Source: Anthopleura xanthogrammica (Eukaryota > Cnidaria > Anthozoa > Actiniaria > Actiniidae). Taken from it: DNA of 64,000 nucleotides. The notes under the pieces were generated by a model. It ran no database searches and was not told where the DNA came from. It worked only from the letters and a program-made list of their open reading frames with translations. Below, in pieces: positions 12,953-22,045 of the stretch. Position 1 is the first letter of the stretch. Each line of letters begins with the position of its first letter. The stretch covers positions 7,189,263 to 7,253,262 of the forward strand of contig OZ025223.1 in assembly GCA_964019055.1 (NCBI GenBank). Direction: 5' to 3'. A program made the position numbers and the translations under genes.

Positions 12953-13125
12953 TTTGTTTCACGTTGTTACGGTAGTCGCGTTGGACTGGGTTGGAGCCGC
13001 TATTCGCTCGTTAGGTACCTGTCCTCGCTTGTTAGGGACCGCTATTTGCTTGTCTAGGGCATCTAGGGCTATACCATATATGGAATACGTATGAGAAACC
13101 CACCTCGGGGTCGTCTGCGCCAACC
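12272..13125. repeat. Inverted repeat flanking the small C2H2 gene
   Basis: About 60 bases at 12277-12336 (CCGAGGTGGGTTT...ACGTATTCCATATATGG...GATGCC) recur in reverse complement at about 13060-13118. The arms enclose the two-finger gene, and the left arm encodes the end of its protein (EGYTIYGIRTTNPPRD). The arrangement resembles terminal or subterminal repeats of a small element. I found no target-site duplication. Confidence 0.6.
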
Positions 13126-13314
13126 CCTGGTCAAAACAATGAAAAATATGAACATCAGAAAAAGATTTCAATCTTCAAGGGAAGGGAATCAAGCACATCG
13201 TCCCCTTTAGAGCATAAAAATAGACCATCGATCACTTTCAGGCAATCAGTGGGCAGCCATGACAAATGACTTCCAAGAGAGGGTCCTGAAGGGGTCAAAT
13301 TAAATGGGAGCTAA

Positions 13315-14270
13315 TGCACTAGTCAATTGAAACCCCCGCCCCCCGAACCCCGGGACTAGAGGGGCACTGAACGGGAAAGTGACGCGTTTTTAACGTGCTT
13401 TTACAGCAAGATCGCATCGGGGGGTCGGGATTGTAACTAATTGTCTTCGCAGCGGGGCAGCGAGCGGGGATTTTAACGCTCGTTTGAATATGAAAGGGCC
13501 TGGAAACTAGAGGTCGGCCATCTTGAAAAATACCCAGAAAGCATTGGTATTCTAACATCGGTACGGTATTCTAGGTGTGGTATTAATGTTAGAATGGAAA
13601 AAAACGAAAGGTGAGTCAAAATGCGTACTTTTACTGAAAACAAATCGCAAATGTTGAAGATTTTATCCATGATATCTTGCCATTATTGTATATCTAAAAA
13701 AGTCTTGGTCAAATAGCAGGAATTTTTATTGTTTCATTGATAAATTTCTGGATTTTTTCGCACTACTCCTGGCAATAATTGTTTACTTTGATTCTATCAT
13801 AAAAAATCCAGTTATATTTGCCGTTTAGTTTTGAATAATACAATTAGTTTGCGATTTCTTTTTTTGGTATTCCAAAAAAGCTATTTACATATAACAAGAT
13901 GGATGATAAATTATGTGGATAGAGATAGATTCAGTTGCCAAGCATTGTTCATTTTAAACTTAGAATGCCATTATGAAACCCAACTGACTAGACGCCCCTG
14001 AAAATATATATTGGACATTAAATATTTGTGAATCAGAATGGAACACACAAAGATTAGCTATGTGTGGCACAGGAAATTGGAGTTGGAGTGAAATGTGTTT
14101 GTTTTGTTATTTACTACCAGACCAAAATAGCGGGGCCACAATAGCGGGGCTTTAACAGTGAATGTGGTCCCGACTACCAGGGGAAATGTCTGATTCTAAC
14201 ACCACGCAAACGTTAAATTCCCCGGTAATTCCCGGGGTTCGGGGGGCGGGGGTTTCAATTGACTAGTGCA
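13315..14270. mobile_element. Non-autonomous TIR element with 3-bp TAA target duplication
   Basis: The ends are near-perfect inverted repeats of about 40 bases beginning TGCACTAGTCAATTGAAACC and continuing CCCGCCCCCCGAACCCCGGG. TAA precedes the left end (13312-13314) and follows the right end (14271-14273), as expected for a 3-bp TWA-type duplication such as PIF/Harbinger elements make. The 956-bp body has no transposase reading frame. Family assignment from the duplication alone is tentative. Confidence 0.75.
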
Positions 14271-14298
14271 TAAGATTCAATTGGGGAGGGGGGAGGGA

Positions 14299-14378
14299 GG
14301 TCGTCCCCAGAGTCCACGTTCCTCTTGGTCAGCATTTTCTCGGTGCTGACCAAGAGGAACATGGGCTCTGGGGACGAG
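14299..14378. repeat. Perfect-stem hairpin
   Basis: CGTCCCCAGAGTCCACGTTC...GGTCAGCA pairs with TGCTGACC...GAACATGGGCTCTGGGGACG across a loop of about 9 bases, giving a stem of ~34 bp with one or two mismatches. It directly follows the TAA-flanked element. Probably a very short MITE. Confidence 0.7.
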
Positions 14379-14930
14379 ATTGACTACACACACTCTATGC
14401 CACTACGCCTCTTATAGCCTGCGCATGCGTTGCAGACGTCTGGGAAGGGTCAACTTTCCCTGTTTCCGAGCAAAACCAACCGGAAACGCCTGCAATAGAC
14501 CTCTTCAGCTTTGGCGTAATGTTTTTGGTAATTTCATTCCCTTGAGTAACATTTCTCAGTTGTTTGGATGCAAATGAAAAAAGGAATCCTATTCTCAAAG
14601 GAATCATGACACGTAGTCTGAAATGGGCAAGAAAAAAAAATTTTAAATGCGCGCCGAAGCTAAAGAGATCTATCCAGGCATCGCGCCGTGTACTCTTTTT
14701 CACTGCTTTTGTTCTTACGGCAACCCATCCGCGCGAATTCATGCAACTGAATATACGCAAACCAAGCATTCAACCACTAAGTTCGAGTTGATGTTTTCTT
14801 GGTCTATGACGTCACATGAAAACGAAAGAATAGTACTGAGACGTCACAGTCATTGCAGTGCGAATCGAAAAAACCGTGGGCACCTAAAAATATTTCAGAA
14901 ATCGTTTATTGTTCGTTGAACAATCAGAAA
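14379..14930. other. Repeat-derived sequence, no gene
   Basis: Weakly palindromic: CTCTTCAGCTTTGGCG near 14500 pairs with CGCCGAAGCTAAAGAG near 14650. Open frames of up to 124 codons exist on the minus strand but show no recognisable motif and overlap the palindrome. Probably an old DNA-element fragment. Confidence 0.35.
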
Positions 14931-15105
14931 CGACTTTCTTACTCCAAGAACTTTATCTGGCTACAAATCAGTTGAACTTCTTGCAGTTAGAGAGTTGTTT
15001 CAGATTGTTCAAAATACACATAATAAAGCAGAGCCTAAACTGAAACGATTATAAGAGCGACTATAAAATAAGGACAGTAATAACATAGTTAATAAAGAAA
15101 AGTGA

Positions 15106-15472
15106 TTAATCCATAAAATAACCCTGTTTGAATAGGTAAGTTTTAAGCCTTTTCTTGAAAATGCTGATAGAACTACTACTTCTTATATCAAAAGGAATAC
15201 TATTCCACAGTCTTGTTGCACAGACTGAAAAAACGCGCAAACCATACGTTTTAAGATCATATAAAGGCTCAGCCAATAAGAGCTTGGAGGAAGATCGCAA
15301 GTTGCGACGAAGAACATAGGGTTCCAGTAAAGCTACGAGATAATCTGGTGCCATACCATTAAGCACTTTATATGTTATAAGTAGAATCTTAAAAGTGATA
15401 AGATGATAAACTGGCAACCAGTGTAATTCCATCAAAATAGGGGTAACGTGATCGTACTTATGTGAAAGAGTA
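15106..15472 (-). pseudogene. C-terminal fragment of a non-LTR retrotransposon (LINE) polyprotein
   Basis: The minus-strand frame reads LSHKYDHVTPILMELHWLPV, then FKILLITYKVLNGMAPDYL, LRSSSKLLL, KTYGLRVFSVCATRLWNSIP and IFKKRLKTYLF. This is the typical post-reverse-transcriptase tail of CR1/L2/Rex1-type LINEs. The RT core (YADD) is absent, so only the 3' end survives. It ends in a stop followed by AT-rich sequence. Confidence 0.8.
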
Positions 15473-15599
15473 ATAATTGGTAATCAAGCCATGCATGAAA
15501 AATCCCCTTCATGTTTTACCATTATATAGTGATCGCGCGGGAGCTCTGCTATATAAATGGTCCTAGAATAATATTCATCTAAGAAAGCTCATGATGGGG

Positions 15600-16569
15600 C
15601 TATATGGATTTCTTGCTTATCGCAATTTGAGCATTCATGTGGCTTTTCACCGGTATGTGTTCGTAGATGACGACCAACAACACCCCTCTGTGCAAATGCC
15701 TTATCACAATACGAACATCCAAATGGCTTTTCACCGGTATGTGTTCGTAGATGACGACCAAGAACACCCCTCTGTGCAAATGCCTTATCACAATACGAAC
15801 ATCCAAATGGCTTTTCACCGGTATGTGTTCGTAGATGACGACCAAGAACACCCCTCTGTGCAAATGCCTTATCACAATACGAACATCCAAATGGCTTTTC
15901 ACCGGTATGTGTTCGTAGATGGGTACGTAAACTATCTCTTGCAGCAAATGCCTTATCACAGTACGAACATTCTCATGGCTCATATGGCATTTCTCCGGTA
16001 TGTATTCGTAGATGAATAATCAGTCCTGCTTTTTTAGAAAATGCTTTTTCACAATGCTAACATTCGTATGGCTTTTCACCTGTATGTGTTCGTAGATGAA
16101 CACCGAGAGCACCCCTCTGTGCAAATGCCTTATCACAATACGAACATCCAAATGGCTTTTCACCGGTATGTGTTCGTAGATGACGACCAAGAACATCCCT
16201 CTGTGCAAATGCCTTATCACAATACGAACATCCAAATGGCTTTTCACCGGTATGTGTTCGTAGATGACGACCAAGAACACCCCTCTGTGCAAATGCCTTA
16301 TCACATTACGAACATCCAAATGGCTTTTCACCGGTATGTGTTCGTAGATGACGACCAAGAACACCCCTCTGTGCAAATGCCTTATCACAATACGAACATC
16401 CAAATGGCTTTTCACCGGTATGTGTTCGTAGATGGGTACGTAAACTATCTCTTGCAGCAAATGCCTTATCACAGTACGAACATTCTCATGGCTCATATGG
16501 CATTTCTCCGGTATGTATTCGTAGATGAATAATCAGTCCTGCTTTTTTAGAAAATGCTTTTTCACAATG
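15600..16569 (-). pseudogene. Decayed, block-duplicated C2H2 finger array downstream of a stop codon
   Basis: Directly after the stop that ends the zinc-finger gene at 16570, the same frame continues with about ten more finger-like units: two blocks of ~476 bp (about 16570-16095 and 16094-15600). Both blocks carry the same disruptions: a TAG replacing the codon after PYEC, and PYEP-stop-ECSYC. At least one finger also has TAA in place of TAC (CS-stop-CD near 16308). Several 84-bp units encoding [20 protein letters not shown] are almost identical. The stops therefore predate the block duplication. Readthrough translation cannot be excluded but is not supported. Confidence 0.75.
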
Positions 16570-18272
16570 CTAACATTCGTATGGCTTTTCACCTGTATGT
16601 GTTCGTAGATGAACACCGAGAGCACCCCTCTGTGCAAATGCCTTGTCACAGTACGAACATTCGTATGGCTTTTCACCAGTATGCCTTCGAAGGTGGACTT
16701 TGAGATGACTTTGTTGTGTAAATGCCTTATCACAATGCGAACATTTATATGACTTTTCACCGGTATGTGTTCGAAGGTGGACTTTGAGATTACTTTGTTG
16801 TGTAAATGCCTTTTCACAATACGAACATTCATATGGCTTTTCACCGGTATGTGTTCGTAGATGAATACCGAGATCACTTTCCCGAGCAAATGCCTTATCA
16901 CAGTACGAACATTTGTATGGCTTTTCACCGGTATGTGTTCGTAGATGACCACCGAGAGCACTTTTCTGCGTAAATGCCTTATCACAGTACGAACATTCAT
17001 ATGGCTTTTCACCGGTATGAGTTTGCAGATGGCGAAGCAGAGTACCGTTCTGTGCGAATGCCTTATTACAATACAAACATTCAAATGGCTTTTCACCGGT
17101 ATGTGTTCGTAGATGGCAATCTAGATTTTGTTTCGTCGTAAATGCCTTATCACAATACGAACATTCGTATGGCTTCTCACCAGTATGTATCCTCTTAGGA
17201 TTACTTTCATGCTGAGTTTGTACATTTTGAACAAGCTCCTTCCTTCCTTTCATCTTAGTAATTATGGTACTCAATGACTCATCCATCTCAAAGTCTTCAC
17301 TAACTTCATCAAGGTTATCGTCAATATCAGTGTTATTCATTATGTTCTGCTCGTTGACATCACTTGTATCATCATCGCTTACGTCTTCTCTTATTTCATT
17401 GCTTTCAGTCTTTCTATTTTCCATTTGTCTTTCATTGTCAACATACATTGAGGTACATTGATTGACACAGCTGTAGTCGTCAGTCTGTGTAGCCACACTA
17501 CACAGTATATTTGGTACATCTGGCACATCACTGGTCCGTACTCTGCGTATGGTGCTCTAAATTGACAAGAAGGGGAATAGATTAGACCCATTCTTGTTCC
17601 ATATCACTATCTGATAGCTTGAACAATTTCTTTGTCTTAATGACCTTACTCTTTAGAGGATAGCACAGCAGAGCACAGCAGAGCACAGCAGAGCACAGCA
17701 GAGCACAGCACACAGCACAGCTCAGTACAGCCAAGCACAGCACAGCACAGCACAGCACAGCACAGCACAGCACAGCACAGCACAGCACAGCACAGCACAG
17801 CACAGCACAGCACAGCACAGCACAGCACAGCACAGCACAGCACAGCACAGCACAGCACAGCACAGCACAGCACAGCACAGCACAGCACAGCACAGCACAG
17901 CACAGCACAGCACAGCACAGCACAGCCAACACAGCACAGCACAGCACAGCAAAGCACATCATTGCAGAGCAGCGCACAACACAGCAGAACAGACCACAGC
18001 ACAGTATAGCAGATTACAGCACAGTAGAGAAGGTAATGGCAGGACAGGACAGGGCAAGAAACAGCAAGGGAAAGAACAGCACTGCAGAGGAGAGTAATGA
18101 TAAACTTACTTCAGAGCAAGAAGAATCTGTTGCCCATCTGTGTTCTCCAGTCTTAACGTTGTAATAAAACAAAATTTCTCCTGATTTACTTTCATAGCCA
18201 CACCAATATGATTCCATTTCATCTGAGTCCATGTCTTCTCTCTTTATTTGGTCAACTGACTCTATTTGGATA
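16570..18272 (-). CDS. WW-like domain plus seven-finger C2H2 zinc-finger protein (5' end not found)
   Basis: Two minus-strand exons fit together. 18272-18110 ends ...SCSE before GTAAGT, and 17557-16570 follows the acceptor TTGTCAATTTAG. Both sides are phase 0. The upstream exon is open through IQIESVDQIKRED, so it may be internal with an earlier exon not identified. It encodes a WW-like fold (YWCGYES, GEILFYYNVKTGEHRW). The long exon has an acidic linker and seven regular fingers with TGEKPY linkers (for example [20 protein letters not shown]), then stops after the first cysteine of an eighth. C2H2 arrays of this type bind DNA; the target and role are unknown. The intron contains the CACAG microsatellite. 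The pairing of the two exons is inference from splice phase. Confidence 0.65.
17659..17995. repeat. (CACAG)n pentanucleotide microsatellite
   Basis: An uninterrupted CACAG array runs from about 17731 to 17925, with imperfect GAGCACAGCA units on either side. It sits in the intron of the WW/zinc-finger gene, between about 100 and 450 bases upstream of the acceptor. Each unit contains CAG, but on the minus (transcribed) strand it reads CTGTG. Long open frames across it are artefacts. Confidence 0.95.
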
Positions 18273-18279
18273 CTAAAAT

Positions 18280-18605
18280 AAATATCAAATCAACCTTTAT
18301 TTCAGCAGTAATACCAAGATACAGTAAAAATCCAAATATAAGAACCTGCATCATTCCATGCTAATAAAATCTGGGACAAAAAAGTGATTATTTTAGGAGT
18401 TATTGCAGACTGTGCAAAGCGTGTAAATGACACAAAAGCGAGGCTATATCTGTAAATTCATTTTGTAATAACTTAAAAGAAGAAGAAAAATCACAGCATT
18501 GAAATTTTCCCTGTTCACACACTTTGGGATGATCTTTCATGTAAGAGTGATGTACTTGATTGCAAAGTTTGAATAGAAAAGTGAAGAATCACCATTTTTT
18601 GAATC
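18280..18605. other. Possible upstream intron or flank of the WW/zinc-finger gene
   Basis: AT-rich; no convincing exon or RNA gene seen. A first exon of the WW/zinc-finger gene may lie here or beyond, but I could not identify it. Confidence 0.3.
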
Positions 18606-18785
18606 GGTGTATGTAATAGCAGATATCAAAGTTACACTACATCACTTTCAAACAATTATTTTTAGAAGTTGAGGCATTTTGATCAGTTTTTCTATACATT
18701 TACTGTATTGTTGCCAAATACCTCGACTGGAAACAATTGTTTGAAGGCAATGTAGTGTTAATAACAGCTGTTGATATGAAAAAAA
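18606..18785. mobile_element. MITE-like palindrome
   Basis: Left arm landmarks (GATATCAAAGTTACACTACAT, CAAACAATT, GAAGTTGAGGCATTT) pair with right arm GCAAATACCTCGACTGGAAA, AATTGTTTGAAGGCAATGTA and GTTGATATG. Arms of ~65 bases are imperfect around a ~35-base loop. Confidence 0.6.
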
Positions 18786-18852
18786 ATTATATCTCACTTA
18801 CAATGCATGATGGGATAACCCTTTATCCTCCTCTGTGTTTAAATGGAAGATC

Positions 18853-19083
18853 TTATACCCCATTCACACCGGACCTTTAAACATGTTTAGAGGTTGTTTA
18901 GTTGAACTAGTGCCCTTCCATCGGCCTGTACGCCTAACTAAACAACTTTCAAACCTTCTTTAACTTAACTTCTTTGGGGATGTAGTTTTAACCCTGTATA
19001 AAGATGGCAGCCAAATGACAAAGGAAATGCGATAGATAAATTAATAAATACCAAGGTTAGTTGGTGTGAATGGGGCTTTAGCC
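18853..19083. mobile_element. MITE-like element with CCCCATTCACACC termini
   Basis: ACCCCATTCACACC at 18858 and its inverse GGTGTGAATGGGG at 19062 bound a ~215-bp stretch. No coding potential. Only the termini are clearly inverted. Confidence 0.5.
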
Positions 19084-19365
19084 TGAGGTTTATAATCACT
19101 AGGTTCTTATATGCCAGCTTTTACCATATGAGCACAGGGAAATGAAAAATATAATACGCCAAATGCAGTAATGGCATCATCATTATCATAATTTTTCAAA
19201 TTCATATTTTAATTCAGTACTACACTTAAATTATAAATTAGAATGATATATATATTGACAAATTTAGAAAGTTTGAAAATTCTTATAACTTCTCAAGAAT
19301 TTAACAGATAGAACACAGGTAGCCCAAGCGTAGAGTTAGTGGGCTGTGACGCCATTAGCTTCCAG

Positions 19366-19976
19366 GTGATCTGACTAGGCCCGCAAAGCATGATTTCCTG
19401 ATCTGTAAAAGAATCAATCCCATCATCCACAGCATGCTCAATTCACTTGAGTTTCATGGCAGCCATCTTGAAAAAGGCTAAATATGAGTGACTTTCTTGC
19501 CAATAAATATTTTCTTATTGAAAACGAGACACTATAAATAACAGATAAAAGGATTTTTCTTAAGGTTCAAAGCATCCTGGAGATTGCCAAGGACAAAAGA
19601 GCAGCGTAAGGTGTGGAAATTTTAGTTAAATCCTGCCAATTAATCGAGAAAGCTTTTCGGCAGCTTCTTCAAGATCGTTTGAATGGTAATTCTTTAATAA
19701 AAAACCATGAATATTAACCTAACCGATGAAAATATATTCTTAGTCTCATCTAGACAACATATTCTTTGAAGTAGAAACATTTTTAGCTTTAAATCATCGG
19801 CTAAATAACACTTTTCCTAGCATTATTGTACTTGTATGCTATTTTGTTTTGTTTTGATTTCCCTCTGTTCATCAATGATTGAGCTCAAAAAGACGCATGG
19901 GATTGATTCTTTTTCAGAAAAGTGATTTGCAGTCTGATTGGCTAATCGTTTTTCCTCAGATCACCTGGTTCAGTGA
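19366..19976. mobile_element. Old inverted-repeat element
   Basis: CCAGGTGATCTGA near 19366 and AAAGAATCAATCCCAT near 19408 recur in reverse complement as ATGGGATTGATTCTTTT near 19898 and TCAGATCACCTGG near 19957. The interior shows no reading frame. An ACAGGTAGCCC motif lies just outside each end (19315 and 19998). Confidence 0.5.
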
Positions 19977-19994
19977 GTGAGCTATTCAAATTTC

Positions 19995-20340
19995 ACCACA
20001 GGTAGCCCAAGCTGGGTTTCTGTGGTGTCATATTATGAGAAAATGTATGGGGGTCTATAAAAAACCTCTATAAAATCGTCAAAATGTGAAATAAAGTAAA
20101 GAAATCTTAGCTGACCTTTGAGAAGTTATACGTCTATCTCTCTGCCTGGTTAGAATTCAGATTAAGCCAGTTTTAGCATGCTAAAACTGGCTTAAACTGG
20201 TTTAATCTGAATTCTAGCCAGGCAGGGCGATAGAGGTATAACTTCTCAAAGGTCAGCTAAGATTTCTTTACATTATTTCACATTTTGACGATTTTATTAT
20301 AATATGACACCACAGAAACCCAGCTTGGGCTACTGGGATT
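19995..20340. mobile_element. ~340-bp palindromic element with ACAGGTAGCCC end
   Basis: The two arms meet at TTTTAGCATGCTAAAA near 20173-20188. Outer matches are AGCCCAAGCTGGGTTTCTGT (20004) with ACAGAAACCCAGCTTGGGCT (20312), and AAGAAATCTTAGCTGACCTT with its complement near 20250. The left arm has about 20 extra bases (TGTATGGGGGTCTATAAAAA region). Likely a MITE. Confidence 0.8.
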
Positions 20341-20599
20341 TCACATGGTTTGAAAATATGCTTTCAGAAAGACTCAAATTAAATGCCAAGAAATTTAATT
20401 TTTTTAAATACGAAAAGCAAGCCCTGTGTACAGTATGCACGGAGATTCATCATAGACAAAAATCACGAAAAAAATTGGTGAAAAATAGAAAACTCACACC
20501 AGTGGGGAGGGGACGGGCCAGCAGAAATGAGACCAGACTTTCAGTTGTATCATGTACCATTTGACCTGTCCCCTCCTTAATAAGTGTGTGTTTTGTGGT

Positions 20600-20752
20600 A
20601 TATTGGTCGGATGCTTTATCACTAAGCTACAAGGAGACTCATGTGATTATGGTCAACCCAGTAAAGTGACCACAACCACATGACTCTCCCTGTAGTGGTA
20701 GAGCATCGGACCTATGTCCTAAAGGTCATGGTTCGATTCCTGTCAGGTGGAT
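20600..20752. repeat. Two tRNA-like SINE heads in head-to-head palindrome
   Basis: The plus-strand half has an A-box-like TAGTGGTAGAGC (20693) and a B box GGTTCGATTCC (20730). The left half is its diverged inverse (minus-strand TAGTGATAAAGC near 20615-20626). The flanking GGTCGGATGC and GCATCGGACC and the central ACATGA/TCATGT regions pair. The acceptor stem does not close, so this is not a working tRNA gene but probably a tRNA-derived SINE fragment that was inverted. Confidence 0.6.
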
Positions 20753-21870
20753 TTGGATTTTTTTCCGAGTCCCTGCACAAGCTAGTGTATTTTGAATAAC
20801 TTTTCTATCAATTTAATATTTTTACCACAAACTCTCTAACTTTGTTGATATCATTCTAAACATTACAGTGCTTTTTCATTCATATCTTTCTATAATATTC
20901 TTACATTAAGCGTATTTGTTTCTTACCTTGGATTAAGCGGCGTTCTTTTTCCCTTTTTCAAATGTGAAATAGGAGAACTCATTGTTTAAACTTCACATTA
21001 ACATTATGAAGAGAGAGCATTTGACAAGAAACCGCGAACAAAAGAAGCCAAAATCTGTAAATAAATATTTATCTTGGACCTAAGAAATTATTTGTTACCA
21101 GCCAAAATGTTCATAATTTAGTTAGAATTAGATTGGTTAAACATGGCTTTAGAAAACTAAAACATTTGGAGGGAATTTTAAGCGAAGTTTTGGTTGTGTT
21201 GTCCGTACGTTTCCACGTTTTTGTTTACAAGACCGCCATTTTGGATTTGAAATCTTACCACAGGAAGCCCAAGTTATCAACTGGACGAAACTTGACAAAT
21301 GCAAAACTGAAGTCAAATCAAACATTTAAATTCCGCTAACTTTCATTACGACCTAAATCAAAATGAAAAACTATTTTCCATTTCCTAGAAATGGGAATCT
21401 AGTCTACAGAAAAGATTATTAAGATCATAGAACGTTCAACTTCTTTGGGAACCCTGTGGTCTTTGCGCAAATTTGTTCCCAGTGTTCATCGAAACCTTGA
21501 GGTTGAGAAAAAACTGGGAACGGGATGGTAACCATGGAACCCGCTGAATAAAATTCGACTTGACCGCAGGCTCGTATTGTGACGTCAGTTTTCGAACTGC
21601 GCGCTCTATCGTTCTTGATTGTGATTGGCTGAAGTAAAACTAATCTGTTTGTGACGTATTTTTCTGCGTAAGAAAAAGAATCAACTTTTTCTTTTTTCTC
21701 AGTTCGTAAATAATTTCCAAAGTGGAAGCTTTACGAACACTTCAGCTCGAAAAAAGTTATTTAAAAAGTTGGAAAAGCCTCCCAAGCCTCTCGTGAATCC
21801 CAAAGAAATATATATTTGTACGTCGTTTTCAAAGATCATTTGAATTAGTGTCAGAAAAACAAGTTAACAC
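20753..21870. other. No gene recognised; upstream flank of copy 2
   Basis: Short open frames only. An ACAGGAAGCCC motif lies at 21260. Near 21540-21720 the sequence becomes richer in CpG and contains GATTGGCTG (inverted CCAAT box) near 21622 and GTGACGTA near 21652, consistent with the distal promoter of the downstream gene. Confidence 0.4.
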
Positions 21871-21936
21871 CCACTCGCGGGAGAGAAATCTCTCGCGAGG
21901 CTGCAAAAAGTTCAGTCAACTCCATAAAGATATCAG
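21871..21936 (+). promoter_or_regulatory. Core promoter and 5' UTR exon end of copy 2, with TCTCGCGAG box
   Basis: TCTCGCGAG at 21891 is the known palindromic TCTCGCGAGA-type promoter element, and a partial inverse (ACTCGCGGGAGAG) lies directly before it at 21873. A donor CAG/GTAAGA at 21937 and an acceptor TTCTTCCAAG at 22024 bound an 88-bp 5' UTR intron just before the ATG at 22046. The transcription start itself cannot be placed. Confidence 0.55.
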
Positions 21937-22045
21937 GTAAGAAACTAAAGAAATCTGAGCTTGTTTTTCTAAAGTACAAAAAGCTATTTGTTTCACACTT
22001 GTTTTGTTTTTCTTTTCTTCCAAGTTTGCCATTAACATCGCAAAG

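Noticed and set aside
15591..16532. Plus-strand frames with repeated [20 protein letters not shown]
   Set aside because: They are the antisense of the minus-strand zinc-finger units; the repeated pattern follows the 84-bp finger period.
17582..18002. Long minus-strand frames of CAVLC-type repeats
   Set aside because: They are translations of the CACAG microsatellite in three frames; no composition or splice evidence for coding.
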